Below are positions 54,517 through 63,959 of a DNA stretch of 64,000 nucleotides, piece by piece (position 1 is the stretch's first letter; every line of letters starts with the position of its first letter). The stretch lies in the NCBI RefSeq assembly GCF_017498085.1, contig NZ_JAGBKM010000016.1:20644-84643 (forward strand), given 5' to 3'. The notes under the pieces were generated by a model. It had not been told where the DNA came from and ran no database searches. It worked only from the letters and a program-made list of their open reading frames with translations. This DNA comes from Psychrobacter coccoides. Its GTDB lineage: Bacteria > Pseudomonadota > Gammaproteobacteria > Pseudomonadales > Moraxellaceae. The translations under genes were made by a program, and so were the position numbers.

Positions 54517-55419
54517 CTATGACCTTAGCAGTTTTGTGATAGACAGCTCAAGCGACAGATAAGTACCAATCAATATCACGATAGAGCCGATGACCGCTCG
54601 TGTATCCAACGCCTCACCAAGCAGTACATAGCCCAATATAATAGCGAAAATAGGAATGACCAAGGTGATACTCGTCGCTCGTGTCGGCCCGATATTTTTG
54701 ATCAGCTGATTCATAAAGATTAGCGCAATTGCAGTAGAAAACACACCAATACAGATCACTGCTACCCATGCTTGTAGACTGATGCTTTGACCGTAAGGAA
54801 ACTCATAAGCAGCCACCGGCAGCATCAGGACACTCGCAATAATCAGCGAGCCTGCCGTAATGGCCACAGGGGACACATGGTACAGATAGCTTCGAGTGAT
54901 ATTGGCGCCGACTGCATAACCGACACAGGCTAGCAGCGCATAACCCATCGGCAATAGACCTGCGAGTAAGCCCTCAGCTGACTCATTGCCAGCAAACAAA
55001 CTCTCACTCATCAAAATAGTCACGCCGATCACCCCGATGACCAGACCAAGCACTTGCTTTTTTGACAATCTGTCTTTAAAAAAGGTACTGGCAATAAAGC
55101 CGCTCATCATCGGCACAGAGGCATTGAGTACCGCCAACACCCCAGCATTGACCGACTGTGCAGAAAGTGAAAACAGCACAAAAGGCAAAGCGGCAGAGAA
55201 GATACCAACGAGTGCTAAGAGCTGCCAGTTTTTGCGCAGACCTTCACGGTTTTTCTTTTTGACCAAGATGAAGACCAGCATGACCAGTCCTGCAAATATC
55301 ACCCGCAGACTGGCAAACGCCAGCGAACCAAACTCAGGTACACCAATACGGTAAAACACAAAGGACAGCGACCACATAAAGGACAGCGTAATAAAGGTAA
55401 TCAGGTCGCGCTTGCTCAT
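54517..55419 (-). CDS. EamA/DMT-family transporter
   Basis: A 300-aa inner-membrane protein with ten hydrophobic helices arranged as two EamA repeats of about 140 residues. The typical FYRIGVPEFGSLAFASLRV, NASVPMMSGF and IGVFSTAIALIFMNQLI stretches are present. Such proteins export amino acids or other small metabolites; the substrate cannot be told here. It lies downstream of trpB on the same strand but a terminator separates the two. It converges with the lipoprotein gene. Confidence 0.88.
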   Translation of the reverse strand: MSKRDLITFITLSFMWSLSFVFYRIGVPEFGSLAFASLRVIFAGLVMLVFILVKKKNREGLRKNWQLLALVGIFSAALPFVLFSLSAQSVNAGVLAVLNASVPMMSGFIASTFFKDRLSKKQVLGLVIGVIGVTILMSESLFAGNESAEGLLAGLLPMGYALLACVGYAVGANITRSYLYHVSPVAITAGSLIIASVLMLPVAAYEFPYGQSISLQAWVAVICIGVFSTAIALIFMNQLIKNIGPTRATSITLVIPIFAIILGYVLLGEALDTRAVIGSIVILIGTYLSLELSITKLLRS

Positions 55420-55461
55420 GGGCCAATCCTATTCAGCACGGAGACTGTTTTGTCAGTCATT

Positions 55462-55487
55462 AAAAATGCCATGTTATAAAACATGGC
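55462..55487 (-). terminator. Terminator after trpB
   Basis: GCCATGTT and AACATGGC form a stem around TATA and run into ATTTTTA on the minus strand. It separates trpB from the EamA gene. Confidence 0.8.
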
Positions 55488-55571
55488 AATGATGACAGTC
55501 TATTCTATAGATAGCAGCTGATTAAATATAGGCTAAGTACAGATTAAGTGCGGCTTGTTGGTGGTTATCTG

Positions 55572-56798
55572 CTACAGCGTCACCTTATCTAATACAAAAT
55601 CAATGTCCTTGTCACCACGCCCTGACAAATTCACCAGAATAGTGTCCTCTGGCGACATATCCTTAGCAGTCCTCATCGCATAAGCAATCGCATGGGCAGT
55701 TTCAAGCGCTGGAATAATACCCTCCAGTCGTGATAATGCCATAAACGCCTCTAAACACTCAGCGTCTGTCGCCGAATCATAAGTCGCCAGATTATTGTCT
55801 TTGAGTAGCGAATGCTGTGGCCCGACACCCGGATAATCCAGACCAGAAGCTATCGAATGTACAGGTGCAGGCTCACCGTCCTTATCGAGTAGGACATAGC
55901 ATTTAAAACCGTGAATTTCGCCCTTAGTTCCTAAGGTCATGGTGGCTGCATGATTCAACGTATCCAAGCCCTCACCTGCAGGCTCTACGCCTACTTTTTT
56001 TACCTCCTTATCATCCAAAAACCCACTAAAGATACCTATAGCGTTAGATCCGCCACCGACACAAGCCACGACTTTATTGGGCAGCGTGCCCGTCGTCTCT
56101 AAAAACTGTGCCCGAGCCTCACGGCCAACGACAGATTGAAAGTAGCTGACAATCTCGGGATATGGCGCAGGGCCAAGTGCTGAGCCAATGGCAAACATGC
56201 TGTTGTCCAAATCTGCTAAATAACTCTCAAAGGCGCTATCGACCGCTTCTTTTAGCGTCCCTGCCCCCTGTGATACCGGTACGATTTTGGCGCCCAAGAT
56301 TTTCATACGACTGACATTGGGGTGTTCTTTTTCGATATCGACCACGCCCATATGTATCTCGCACTCGACGCCCATCAAGGCCGCTGCCGTGGCCAAAGCC
56401 ACACCGTGTTGTCCGGCACCCGTCTCAGCGATAACTTTGGTTTTGCCGAGTTTTTTTGCCAGCAGCACTTCACCCAAACAATGATTGATCTTATGAGCGC
56501 CAGTATGATTGAGGTCTTCTCGTTTAAAATAAATCTGCGCCCCGCCGCAATGCTCACTTAAGCGTCTGGCGTGAAATATCGGGCTGGGTCTGCCGACATA
56601 AGTCTCACGCAAGCGCTTCATCTCCTGAATAAAGTCATCGTCTTTGATGATCTCACGAAAGCCTTTTTCTATCTCATCCATGGCTTTGGCCAGCTCAGGG
56701 TGACCAATCTTGCCGCCAAACTCTCCGTATAGCCCTTCGCTACTCGGCAAAATCGACTGATGTAAACCATAGCTGTCTGTTGCATTGTCTGTTGTCAT
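55572..56798 (-). CDS. trpB: Tryptophan synthase beta chain
   Basis: TrpB joins indole and serine to make tryptophan with PLP. The 408-aa protein has the PLP lysine K103 in [14 protein letters not shown] and the phosphate-binding [10 protein letters not shown]. Length and motifs match TrpB1. trpA is not next to it, so the gene is isolated from its partner. Its divergent neighbour is trpR. The two start codons are separated by 260 bases and can share an operator, as the direction of the genes suggests. Confidence 0.96.
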   Translation of the reverse strand: MTTDNATDSYGLHQSILPSSEGLYGEFGGKIGHPELAKAMDEIEKGFREIIKDDDFIQEMKRLRETYVGRPSPIFHARRLSEHCGGAQIYFKREDLNHTGAHKINHCLGEVLLAKKLGKTKVIAETGAGQHGVALATAAALMGVECEIHMGVVDIEKEHPNVSRMKILGAKIVPVSQGAGTLKEAVDSAFESYLADLDNSMFAIGSALGPAPYPEIVSYFQSVVGREARAQFLETTGTLPNKVVACVGGGSNAIGIFSGFLDDKEVKKVGVEPAGEGLDTLNHAATMTLGTKGEIHGFKCYVLLDKDGEPAPVHSIASGLDYPGVGPQHSLLKDNNLATYDSATDAECLEAFMALSRLEGIIPALETAHAIAYAMRTAKDMSPEDTILVNLSGRGDKDIDFVLDKVTL

Positions 56799-56948
56799 CG
56801 TTAACCCTTAATATCTGAAACTGTGATCGTTAAAATTATGATCGTTAAAAATTATGATATTGAAAACTGTGGTATGTGACTCTTTGGCGTTTTAAAATTG
56901 TTCGAGCAAATTATTTTTATAGCGTTATAATAAGGCCGTTGTATTCAT

Positions 56949-56958
56949 GTTCTAGTAC
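56949..56958. promoter_or_regulatory. Possible TrpR operator half-sites in the trpB/trpR gap
   Basis: The 10-base imperfect palindrome GTTCTAGTAC is built round CTAG, the core of the E. coli TrpR half-site CTAGTAC. It lies in the 56799-57058 divergent gap, which also contains AACTAGAA near 57000. In addition a near-repeat of TGATCGTTAAAA (56822-56860) occurs in the trpB leader. The match to the E. coli trp operator is partial. Confidence 0.3.
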
Positions 56959-57058
56959 GCTGAAACGTATTTTAAGTGAAGTCCTGTTTAAGGTCAATAA
57001 CTAGAATTGATTTGAAAGTATTTATTAGCTGTTTTGATTCATTTGAGAGGATATCAAG

Positions 57059-57370
57059 ATGTCAAAAAAAGACATTCAGGCGAAAAATCAGGCAAACGAC
57101 GCTTATGATTATCTACTGAAACTACTGGTCGAAACAGATGACAGAGCACATCTATCAGCGATATTTGATGCGCTGATGACGGAAAAAGAGCAAACGGAGC
57201 TGGCCAATCGCTTGACCATATTTGCCCTACTGCAGCAAGGCATGACCCAAAGAGAGATCAGCGCCCAGCTTGGTGTCGGTATCGCAACGGTGTCGAGGGG
57301 CGCTAAGGTGTTTAGCCAACACCAGATTGATGAGCTATTGCCTGATATAGGAGAGGTGATTGGGATTTGA
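57059..57370 (+). CDS. trpR: Trp operon repressor TrpR
   Basis: This 103-aa helix-turn-helix protein represses tryptophan genes when tryptophan is bound. The family core is TELANRLTIFALLQQGMTQREISAQLGVGIATVSRGAK, at about residues 42-80. Length agrees with E. coli TrpR (108). GAGAGGAT is the ribosome site. Lying divergent from trpB, it probably controls that gene and itself, a link not provided elsewhere in the window. Confidence 0.92.
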   Translation: MSKKDIQAKNQANDAYDYLLKLLVETDDRAHLSAIFDALMTEKEQTELANRLTIFALLQQGMTQREISAQLGVGIATVSRGAKVFSQHQIDELLPDIGEVIGI

Positions 57371-57482
57371 GTGTGCAACAATGACTCGTAAGTAGCGTAA
57401 AACACCAGTCAGGCAATAATAAAGAGATTTTTGTTTGTTAGACTGACCTTAGTTATGACAACAGCCAGAGGCCAGACAAAGC

Positions 57483-59081
57483 ATGCAACGACGCACATTT
57501 ATCACATCTATGGGGTTAGGGGTAACCACAATCAGCACTGCAGCGTCCCTGAGTGGCTGCCAAACGCTGGCCAAGCAGCCAAGGCTACCTAACACCGTGA
57601 CCCAAGTTGGGCACTTTCCCAATATTATCGTCGGGAGCGGTTATGGCGGCGCCGTATCAGCGCTACGGCTCAGCGAGCAGGGTCATAAAGTACTCATTCT
57701 AGAGATGGGTATGCGCTGGGACAGAACGCCTGAGCACGATACTTTCTGTCAGATGATCACTGCGGACAAACGCTCTAGTTGGTTTCGCAACAGACCTAAC
57801 GCCCCGATTCCCATTCCCATCCCGATTAGAAAGTACCCTGGCGTGTTAGACCTGATTGAATATGAGGAGATGAAAGTTTTTGCCGGGCGAGCTTATGGCG
57901 GTGGCTCTATCGTCAATGGGGCGATTGCTATCCAACCTAGACGCTCGCATTTCGAAGCCGTCTTTCCGTGGATTGATAGTGATGAGATGTACGATACTTA
58001 TTTTCCAAAAGCGATGAAAGCCCTCAAAGTCAGCCAAATCCCCGAGTCATTTTTCAATCAATCTGAGCATTATGAATTTACTCGCGCCGCTGAACGCCAA
58101 GCATCGAGGGCAGGGCTTAAAACTGAGTTTTTTGGCAACAGCTATGACTTTGATTACATGCAACGTGAGGCCAAAGGCGAGGTCTATCCATCAGCATTGG
58201 GCGGCGAAGTCATCTATGGCAATAACGCCGGCAAGTTTTCGCTCGACCTAACCTACCTAAAAGATGCCGAAATCACCGGCAACGTCACCGTTAAAACCCT
58301 ACGTAAAGTCAATAGCATTCAAGCGCTCGATAATGACCAACTGCGCTTGGAAGTTTATGTCCTCAATACTACTGGCGGTATCGATAAAATAGAACATTAT
58401 ACCTGTGATAAGTTGTTTTTAAATGCTGGCAGTACTGGCACCTCAGAGCTGCTGCTCAAAAGCCAAGCTGAAGGCAAACTCAATAACCTAAACGAGCACA
58501 TTGGTCAGTATTGGGGACCAAATGGTAATATCATGACCGGACGCAACTTTGTATACTCTGCTGGCACCACTCAATCTACCATCCCTGTCAAAGGCATCAA
58601 CCTATGGGATGGTGATAGAGGCGGCTCCAAGTACAAAATCTTTGCCGAACTTGCACCCTTGCCACTCGGTCTTGAGACATGGACGACGCTGTATCTTGCC
58701 ATCACTGACAACCCAGAGCGTGGCAACTATTATTACGATACCGCCACAAAAACCGTCAAACTCAACTGGAAGCGGGCGCAAAATCAGTACTCAGTAAATG
58801 CTGCCCAAGAGCTATTAGACAAACTTGGCGCTTCCAACGGCGGCGCCAAGGCTCGCCTGCTATTCAATAATGGCTTTGGCGATGATTTTTGCTATCATCC
58901 GCTTGGTGGCTGCGTATTAGGCAAAGCGACTGATGAGGTTGGCCGCGTAAAAGGACATAGCAACATCTATGTGCAAGACGGCGCATTAATCCCCGGTAGC
59001 GCAGGCGTCAATCCGTATGTGTTTATCACTGGGCTTGCTGAGCGGAATATGGCGAGGATTTTGAGGGAAGATTTTGGGTAG
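57483..59081 (+). CDS. Cholesterol-oxidase-like GMC flavoprotein with Tat-lipoprotein signal
   Basis: A 532-aa FAD enzyme of the GMC family. The dinucleotide-binding motif GSGYGG lies at 51-56, and the C-terminal FCYHPLGGC with H472 and GVNPYVF with N510 are the active-site pair of cholesterol oxidases (ChoA type). Its N-terminus is RRTFITSMGLG with lipobox SLSGC (Cys 26), which suggests Tat export and lipid anchoring. It also carries an IPIPIPI stretch near 105. Cholesterol is not expected in this host's chemistry, so another sterol-like or alcohol substrate is probable. It is alone on its strand. Confidence 0.85.
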   Translation: MQRRTFITSMGLGVTTISTAASLSGCQTLAKQPRLPNTVTQVGHFPNIIVGSGYGGAVSALRLSEQGHKVLILEMGMRWDRTPEHDTFCQMITADKRSSWFRNRPNAPIPIPIPIRKYPGVLDLIEYEEMKVFAGRAYGGGSIVNGAIAIQPRRSHFEAVFPWIDSDEMYDTYFPKAMKALKVSQIPESFFNQSEHYEFTRAAERQASRAGLKTEFFGNSYDFDYMQREAKGEVYPSALGGEVIYGNNAGKFSLDLTYLKDAEITGNVTVKTLRKVNSIQALDNDQLRLEVYVLNTTGGIDKIEHYTCDKLFLNAGSTGTSELLLKSQAEGKLNNLNEHIGQYWGPNGNIMTGRNFVYSAGTTQSTIPVKGINLWDGDRGGSKYKIFAELAPLPLGLETWTTLYLAITDNPERGNYYYDTATKTVKLNWKRAQNQYSVNAAQELLDKLGASNGGAKARLLFNNGFGDDFCYHPLGGCVLGKATDEVGRVKGHSNIYVQDGALIPGSAGVNPYVFITGLAERNMARILREDFG

Positions 59082-59164
59082 GTGACTGAATATCTATAAG
59101 GATTGGTTGGATAAAAATGCTCTTAAGGGGCGTTTTTTATCTAACTAATTCTTATAGAAATAAC

Positions 59165-60916
59165 TTATTGGCCGTTTGTCACTCTTACCTGCGCCAAGCA
59201 AAGAAGTACGTGCATAACCCTATCTGCTACAGAGCAATTGAATGCTTCTGATGGACTTATCGCATGGCATACGTCATTACGTATATTCCAACCTCTCTGC
59301 TCTGTGAGTAATATTCTAAAATAAAATGATAAATCAATACCAAAGCATTCTTGGACTTTCTCATCTCTAAGTAAGTCATCAAAGGTTCTTAACTGCAACC
59401 CACCTTGCCTATTTCTTTTTGAAGTTGCCCCTCCTGTTAATTCGACTAACAACCGAATAGCAGCTTCTGTTTGAGGTACTAATATATGTATTGCTGAAAT
59501 ATAATCTTGATCCAAATACGCTTGTAAACCAGCATGGATAAGATCCTTTTTTGTTTCTTCAAATATAGGTGACGCTAATACAAAGTCAGCCAAATCTTGC
59601 ACTTTTATATTATAAACTTCTAAGGCCTTTTTTAATGAATGCTTAAGAAAAAAGGCGTTAGTATTTAAATTACTAGAAAGTTGGTGAATCACGTGCCCTT
59701 CTAAATCGTCTTCAACGCTGCCAATATTTGCGATAGGTCTGCCTTTGTGATCTTGAAGTGTCTTAGTAAACAAGTATGTCAGCGGATAATTTTTTGCTAG
59801 CTCTAAAACCTGTTCCTCTACTTGATCTTTCTTTGGAATAAAATGTGCTGCAATTCTTACAAGTGTATTTTCTAGACCACCATTTGTCATTGAGTCGAGA
59901 TAAGCTTCTAACTGTTCTTTTGGTATTTCTATGCTGTGAGAGAAGGACTGCATACTATCTACAACTTTTGGACCTATCTCGGTTATCTTTCTAGTTACTC
60001 GCTCTATGTCACTTTTCATATTGAAGCTAACATATATATTGTGCACATGTTGCAACCATGAAGAAGCTTGTATAGGTGCCACATCATCGCACGCATCCTC
60101 GAAACTTTTACCAACTACCTTTATCACTCGAGTTGCTTCTTCTTTGTTTCCTTTAACTCTATAATAATCTGCTAAACGGACGCCTGCTGACTCACACCCC
60201 CATGGAGAGCTATCTTTAGAAAGTCGAATTAATCGCTGCTCAAGATCTTCTATCAATTTTTCTCTTTGATCCTCGAATAAATACTTGCTCTTACCTAAAA
60301 CAAAAAGATCGAAGCAAAACCCCCAAAGTCCCGCTTTACTGTCCTCTGCTATACGACCTTCAAGATTGATAGCACTTTCAATACACCTGTTTATGAGATC
60401 GCTATTATTTAAGCCAACTGCAACCTTATAAGCTCTAATAATTTTTTTAATAGCTTCAGTAGGATTCTTACAAAGACCTTTATCTGTTATCTCAAGAAGC
60501 GCGTTTATATAATCAACGGCAATAGTATATTCAGGTTTTTTATTAATGGCAGGTTTAGAAAAATCCCATATAAGACCACAATAACGTGCTTTTAATATTG
60601 GATTAGCGGTGCTTTTTGATCTACTTATCCAGTGTTCCACAACTTCTTCAGTAATCGAAGAAATGCTAGGGCTTTCATAAACCTTACCGTCATCTCCAAA
60701 CCATACCATCATAGGACCAAAGTAAGTACCCCAACCACTCTGTTTATGCTGATAGTCCTCACAAAATCCAAATGCAATTCTCTCTGCAATAGACTCCGAA
60801 CTTGGATCTTCGTGTGTAACTTCATTAATCTTTGTTGCAATGGATGACTCGGTAATCTTTTCATCTGACTTATCCAACTCACTAATTAGCTGGGCTAGCT
60901 CAATATTCATCGCCAT
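59165..60916 (-). CDS. Large helical protein with HEPN-like C-terminus (DUF4209-like)
   Basis: The 583-aa product is mainly helical and cytosolic: no signal or membrane segment is seen. Its C-terminal 120 residues contain IHILVPQTEAAIRLL and GWNIRNDVCHAI; the latter holds R546-x4-H551, the Rx4H motif of HEPN RNase-type domains. The remaining 450 residues, helical with TPR-like spacing, have no name I can give; DUF4209 is my best guess. HEPN proteins often are RNases in toxin, abortive infection or defence systems, but no partner gene is seen. The gene is clearly more AT-rich than its neighbours and stands alone. The upstream gap holds an attC-like hairpin. Confidence 0.65.
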   Translation of the reverse strand: MAMNIELAQLISELDKSDEKITESSIATKINEVTHEDPSSESIAERIAFGFCEDYQHKQSGWGTYFGPMMVWFGDDGKVYESPSISSITEEVVEHWISRSKSTANPILKARYCGLIWDFSKPAINKKPEYTIAVDYINALLEITDKGLCKNPTEAIKKIIRAYKVAVGLNNSDLINRCIESAINLEGRIAEDSKAGLWGFCFDLFVLGKSKYLFEDQREKLIEDLEQRLIRLSKDSSPWGCESAGVRLADYYRVKGNKEEATRVIKVVGKSFEDACDDVAPIQASSWLQHVHNIYVSFNMKSDIERVTRKITEIGPKVVDSMQSFSHSIEIPKEQLEAYLDSMTNGGLENTLVRIAAHFIPKKDQVEEQVLELAKNYPLTYLFTKTLQDHKGRPIANIGSVEDDLEGHVIHQLSSNLNTNAFFLKHSLKKALEVYNIKVQDLADFVLASPIFEETKKDLIHAGLQAYLDQDYISAIHILVPQTEAAIRLLVELTGGATSKRNRQGGLQLRTFDDLLRDEKVQECFGIDLSFYFRILLTEQRGWNIRNDVCHAISPSEAFNCSVADRVMHVLLCLAQVRVTNGQ

Positions 60917-61060
60917 TCTCCGTTAAAACCATTCAAGACTTTACTCAGCGAAATAGTTTTTTTATTTACTTAAGTTTAGTCCCAATAATAGCATAGGAGT
61001 AAGTGAAGCTTTAAGATATCACTGGTCAGCTTCAAGAGCGATTTAGCCCTGATAGCAGCG

Positions 61061-61168
61061 GTATCCTAACGCCGACGATGGCAATGCGGACTATGGCTGG
61101 TGGTGGTCGCTCGAATGTTGGAACGCCACCAGACAAACCAGTCCGCACGCCATCGACAAGTTAGATAC
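61061..61168. other. attC-like imperfect palindrome (108 bp)
   Basis: The element begins GTATCCTAACGCCGACGATGGC and ends GCCATCGACAAGTTAGATAC, so both ends pair. The inner arms TGCGGACT / AGTCCGCA and CTGGTGG / CCACCAG also pair, leaving a loop of about 20 bases. The outer boxes are GTTAGAT, which fits GTTRRRY of an integron R' site, and TCCTAAC, one base off RYYYAAC of R''. Length and fold fit a cassette attC site. No integrase or second attC is in the window. The rest of the 60917-61326 gap shows nothing else. Confidence 0.4.
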
Positions 61169-61326
61169 AAGCGGATAGCAGAATTGGCTCCAACAAATAC
61201 TTTTCTTTCAAAACCTATAAAATCTCGTCCAAAACACTCCGCCTTTCCCTACCACACACCCATTGAATTAAAACCTTACATCAGCAACAATAAAGAGTAT
61301 CTACTATCAACAATAAGGGACAACCC

Positions 61327-62346
61327 ATGAAACTACGCATCCTAAAATCCGCCGTGACCAACCCCTGGTTTAACCTCGCCACCGAAGACTGGATATTTAA
61401 TACGCTCAATCCCGACTCGCACACACTCTTTTTATGGCGCAATAGCGAGACCGTGGTTATTGGACGCTCACAAAATCCGTGGGTAGAGTGCAAAATCGAC
61501 AAAATGGAAGCAGATGGGGTGTTTTTGGCACGGCGTCAGAGTGGCGGCGGCGCAGTGTTTCATGATTTGGGCAACACCAACTTTACTTTTCTGTCGCCCA
61601 AAGACGACTACGACCAAGAGGCCAACTTTACCATTATCATCAATGCGCTAAAAAAACTGGGCATAGACGCTGAGCAATCAGGACGTAACGACATGCAAGT
61701 CGGTGATAAGAAAATATCAGGCAGCGCCTTTAAACATGCGCTCGACCGCAGCTTTCATCATGGCACATTATTGGTCAACGCCAACATGCAAAAGCTCGGC
61801 GATTATCTCAATCCGCATCCGCTCAAATTACAAGCCAAAGGTATCAAATCGGTACGTTCAAGAGTGGCTAACTTAGTAGAGTTTAATGAAGACATCAATC
61901 ACGAGACTTTATCTGCTGCCATTATCGAGGCGTTTCGTGAGTACTATCATGACACTGATTCTGGCGACACCGTGCCAGTACAAGAGCTGGATGAAGCCAG
62001 TCTCGCCAAACAGCCCAGCCTAAACGCTTATTATGAGCAAATGGCCGATTGGAACTGGCGCTTTGGTAAGACGCCGCAGTTTAGTCATCATATCGAGACC
62101 CGCTTTGATTGGGGTATTATTGATTTGCATATGGATGTTCAGCAAGCGCTGATTACTGACGTGGTTATTTTCTCTGACGCGCTAAACGTCGAGCTGATTG
62201 ATTTATTAAAGCAGACGTTAACAGACATCAAATATAATAGAGGTGAGATAAAAGCCAAGCTTGCCGAGCTCGGCAAAGCGCATCCTGATTTGGCAGCGCA
62301 GATTGACGATGTGTCTGAGTGGTTACTTGGTGAGATGGAAGGTTAA
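61327..62346 (+). CDS. lplA: Lipoate-protein ligase A
   Basis: LplA attaches lipoate to the E2 and H proteins using ATP. The 339-aa protein has RRQSGGGAVFHDLGNTNFTF near 70, the catalytic lysine loop in GDKKISGSAF, and the C-terminal accessory domain of about 90 residues. The last is the same as in E. coli LplA (337 aa). It starts at 61327 with AAGGGACAACCC upstream. It lies alone; a strong terminator follows. Confidence 0.95.
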   Translation: MKLRILKSAVTNPWFNLATEDWIFNTLNPDSHTLFLWRNSETVVIGRSQNPWVECKIDKMEADGVFLARRQSGGGAVFHDLGNTNFTFLSPKDDYDQEANFTIIINALKKLGIDAEQSGRNDMQVGDKKISGSAFKHALDRSFHHGTLLVNANMQKLGDYLNPHPLKLQAKGIKSVRSRVANLVEFNEDINHETLSAAIIEAFREYYHDTDSGDTVPVQELDEASLAKQPSLNAYYEQMADWNWRFGKTPQFSHHIETRFDWGIIDLHMDVQQALITDVVIFSDALNVELIDLLKQTLTDIKYNRGEIKAKLAELGKAHPDLAAQIDDVSEWLLGEMEG

Positions 62347-62360
62347 TTCGTTAAACACGT

Positions 62361-62392
62361 AGGTGGGTTAAGCGCTCGTCAACCCACCTTCT
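62361..62392 (+). terminator. Terminator after lplA
   Basis: AGGTGGGTT and AACCCACCT form a perfect stem around AAGCGCTCGTC and run into TCTTATT. The T-run is short. Confidence 0.7.
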
Positions 62393-62424
62393 TATTCAAA
62401 TAATAAGCCACTAAAGCTAAGAGG

Positions 62425-62700
62425 TTATTTAAGCGTTAGCCCTTTTGCCGATTGATCATTGTCATACCATTTGAGCTCGATCTCAAGGCTATGCTCGGTG
62501 CCTTTTCTTCTTTTCTCTTCATTCTCGACTTGAACCTCCAAAGTAAGGTTCTCTGGTAACTCTAACTGCAAGTCTTCTGTGCCTTGGCTGAGTATCACCG
62601 CACCAGTGGAGATTTTGTCAGCTAACTCATGCAAAAACGCCACCACTTCTTCTCTGCTTTTTCGTTCTTTACTTTTAAACAACCTCACTTCTTTGGCCAT
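62425..62700 (-). CDS. Amphi-Trp domain protein
   Basis: A 91-aa acidic protein with EVRLFKSKERKSREEVVAFLHELADKI at the start and SLEIELKWYD towards the end. This is the alternating Leu/Glu strand followed by Trp that defines the amphi-Trp domain. Function is not known for the family. The start at 62700 lacks a strong ribosome site but the domain begins there. It converges with lplA and lies 112 bases from the IS3 left end. Confidence 0.85.
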   Translation of the reverse strand: MAKEVRLFKSKERKSREEVVAFLHELADKISTGAVILSQGTEDLQLELPENLTLEVQVENEEKRRKGTEHSLEIELKWYDNDQSAKGLTLK

Positions 62701-62883
62701 GATAGCGCTCCATTATCACACACATTTAAAGATACTGGCATGTACTACTATTATAATAGCCTATAGAATTAAATTATCAATTAAGCCTATGTCAATAAAC
62801 TCGCAAATGCTGTGTAACTATCCCCTAAACTAACACAGCTCAAACGTAGAATTTCTTATAAAATACCCATAAGGAGTTTTGAT

Positions 62884-63144
62884 ATGAGCAAACGAATGAC
62901 TGAGACCCAAATCGTATCGATATTAAAAGAAGCAGAAGCTGGGATACCTGCTAAAGAGCTGTGTCGTAAATACGGGATTGCTAGCTCGACTTTCTATAAA
63001 TGGCGTTCCAAGTATGGTGGTATGGAAGCCTCTGACGTCAAACGCTTAAAAGAGCTTGAAGAAGAAAACCGTAGACTCAAACAGATGTATGCTGATTTAA
63101 GCCTTAAAGCGCAAATGCAAGAAGATATCATAAAAAAGCTATAG
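62884..63144 (+). CDS. IS3-family transposase OrfA
   Basis: The 86-aa OrfA has the helix-turn-helix IVSILKEAEAGIPAKELCRKYGIASSTFYKWR, followed by a leucine-zipper-like coiled coil (LKELEEENRRLKQMYADL). TAAGGAG precedes the start. Near its end, at 63132-63138, lies AAAAAAG, read in frame as A-AAA-AAG, the slippery heptamer of IS3 elements. It lets ribosomes shift -1 into OrfB and make the fused transposase; without it the frame stops at TAG. Confidence 0.93.
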   Translation: MSKRMTETQIVSILKEAEAGIPAKELCRKYGIASSTFYKWRSKYGGMEASDVKRLKELEEENRRLKQMYADLSLKAQMQEDIIKKL

Positions 63145-63959
63145 CGCCTGTACCCGAGCGCAAAGTCTGGGCGCAAGAATTACAGGCGCAGTATGGTGTC
63201 AGTATTGCATTGAGCTGTCAGGTCGTGTGCATGAGTCGAACTGCTTACTACTATAAATCTAAACTATCTGATGATAGTGAGATTATCGATGTCTTAAACA
63301 AGCTTACTGACAAGCACAATCGTTGGGGTTTCCCAAAGTGTTTTAAGCGTATACGCAAGCTTGGCTATTCATGGAATCATAAGCGAGTACACCGTGTTTA
63401 TACAGCGTTAAACTTAAACCTACGCCGTAAGTCTAAAAGACGGCTACCAACACGTAATCCCCAGCCGCTAAGTGTGCCAAACGCATTGGGTCATACTTGG
63501 TCTATGGACTTTATGAGCGATAAGCTGCACAACAATATTCGCTTTCGAACCTTTAATGTGATTGATGATTACAACCGTGAAGTATTAGGCATTGATATTG
63601 GTACCAGTATGCCTTCACTCCGAGTAATTCGCTACCTTGACCAGCTAGCCGAGTGGCATGGCTATCCTAAGCAAATTCGTGTGGATAACGGCAGTGAGTT
63701 TACATCCAGCATATTTACTGATTGGGCATCAGCTCATGGCATCTATATTGATTATATCGAGCCTGGCTGTCCTTATCAGAATGCTTATATTGAACGGTTT
63801 AATCGCAGTTACCGCAATGAGGTTTTGGATTGTTATTTATTCAATGATTTAAATGAAGTCAGTAAGCTTACTGAGGAATGGATCAAGGTTTATAACACTG
63901 AAAGACCCCATGATTCACTTAATGATATGACACCTGCTGAGTACAGGCAGGTGGCTTAA
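63138..63959 (+). CDS. IS3-family transposase OrfB (DDE)
   Basis: OrfB is read from the -1 frame after the AAAAAAG site; its first residues are AIAPVPERKVWAQEL. An internal start at 63210 is unlikely to matter. The DDE triad is seen as D in TWSMDFMSDKL, D in IRVDNGSEFTS and E in YIERFNRSYRNEV. The frame is intact to the stop at 63959, so the transposase may be active. The IS51/IS407-like grouping is a best guess. Confidence 0.92.
   Translation, partial: AIAPVPERKVWAQELQAQYGVSIALSCQVVCMSRTAYYYKSKLSDDSEIIDVLNKLTDKHNRWGFPKCFKRIRKLGYSWNHKRVHRVYTALNLNLRRKSKRRLPTRNPQPLSVPNALGHTWSMDFMSDKLHNNIRFRTFNVIDDYNREVLGIDIGTSMPSLRVIRYLDQLAEWHGYPKQIRVDNGSEFTSSIFTDWASAHGIYIDYIEPGCPYQNAYIERFNRSYRNEVLDCYLFNDLNEVSKLTEEWIKVYNTERPHDSLNDMTPAEYRQVA

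Noticed and set aside
61100..61330. 76-aa plus-strand frame over the attC-like hairpin
   Set aside because: It starts within the hairpin and ends at the lplA start; no protein family is suggested.
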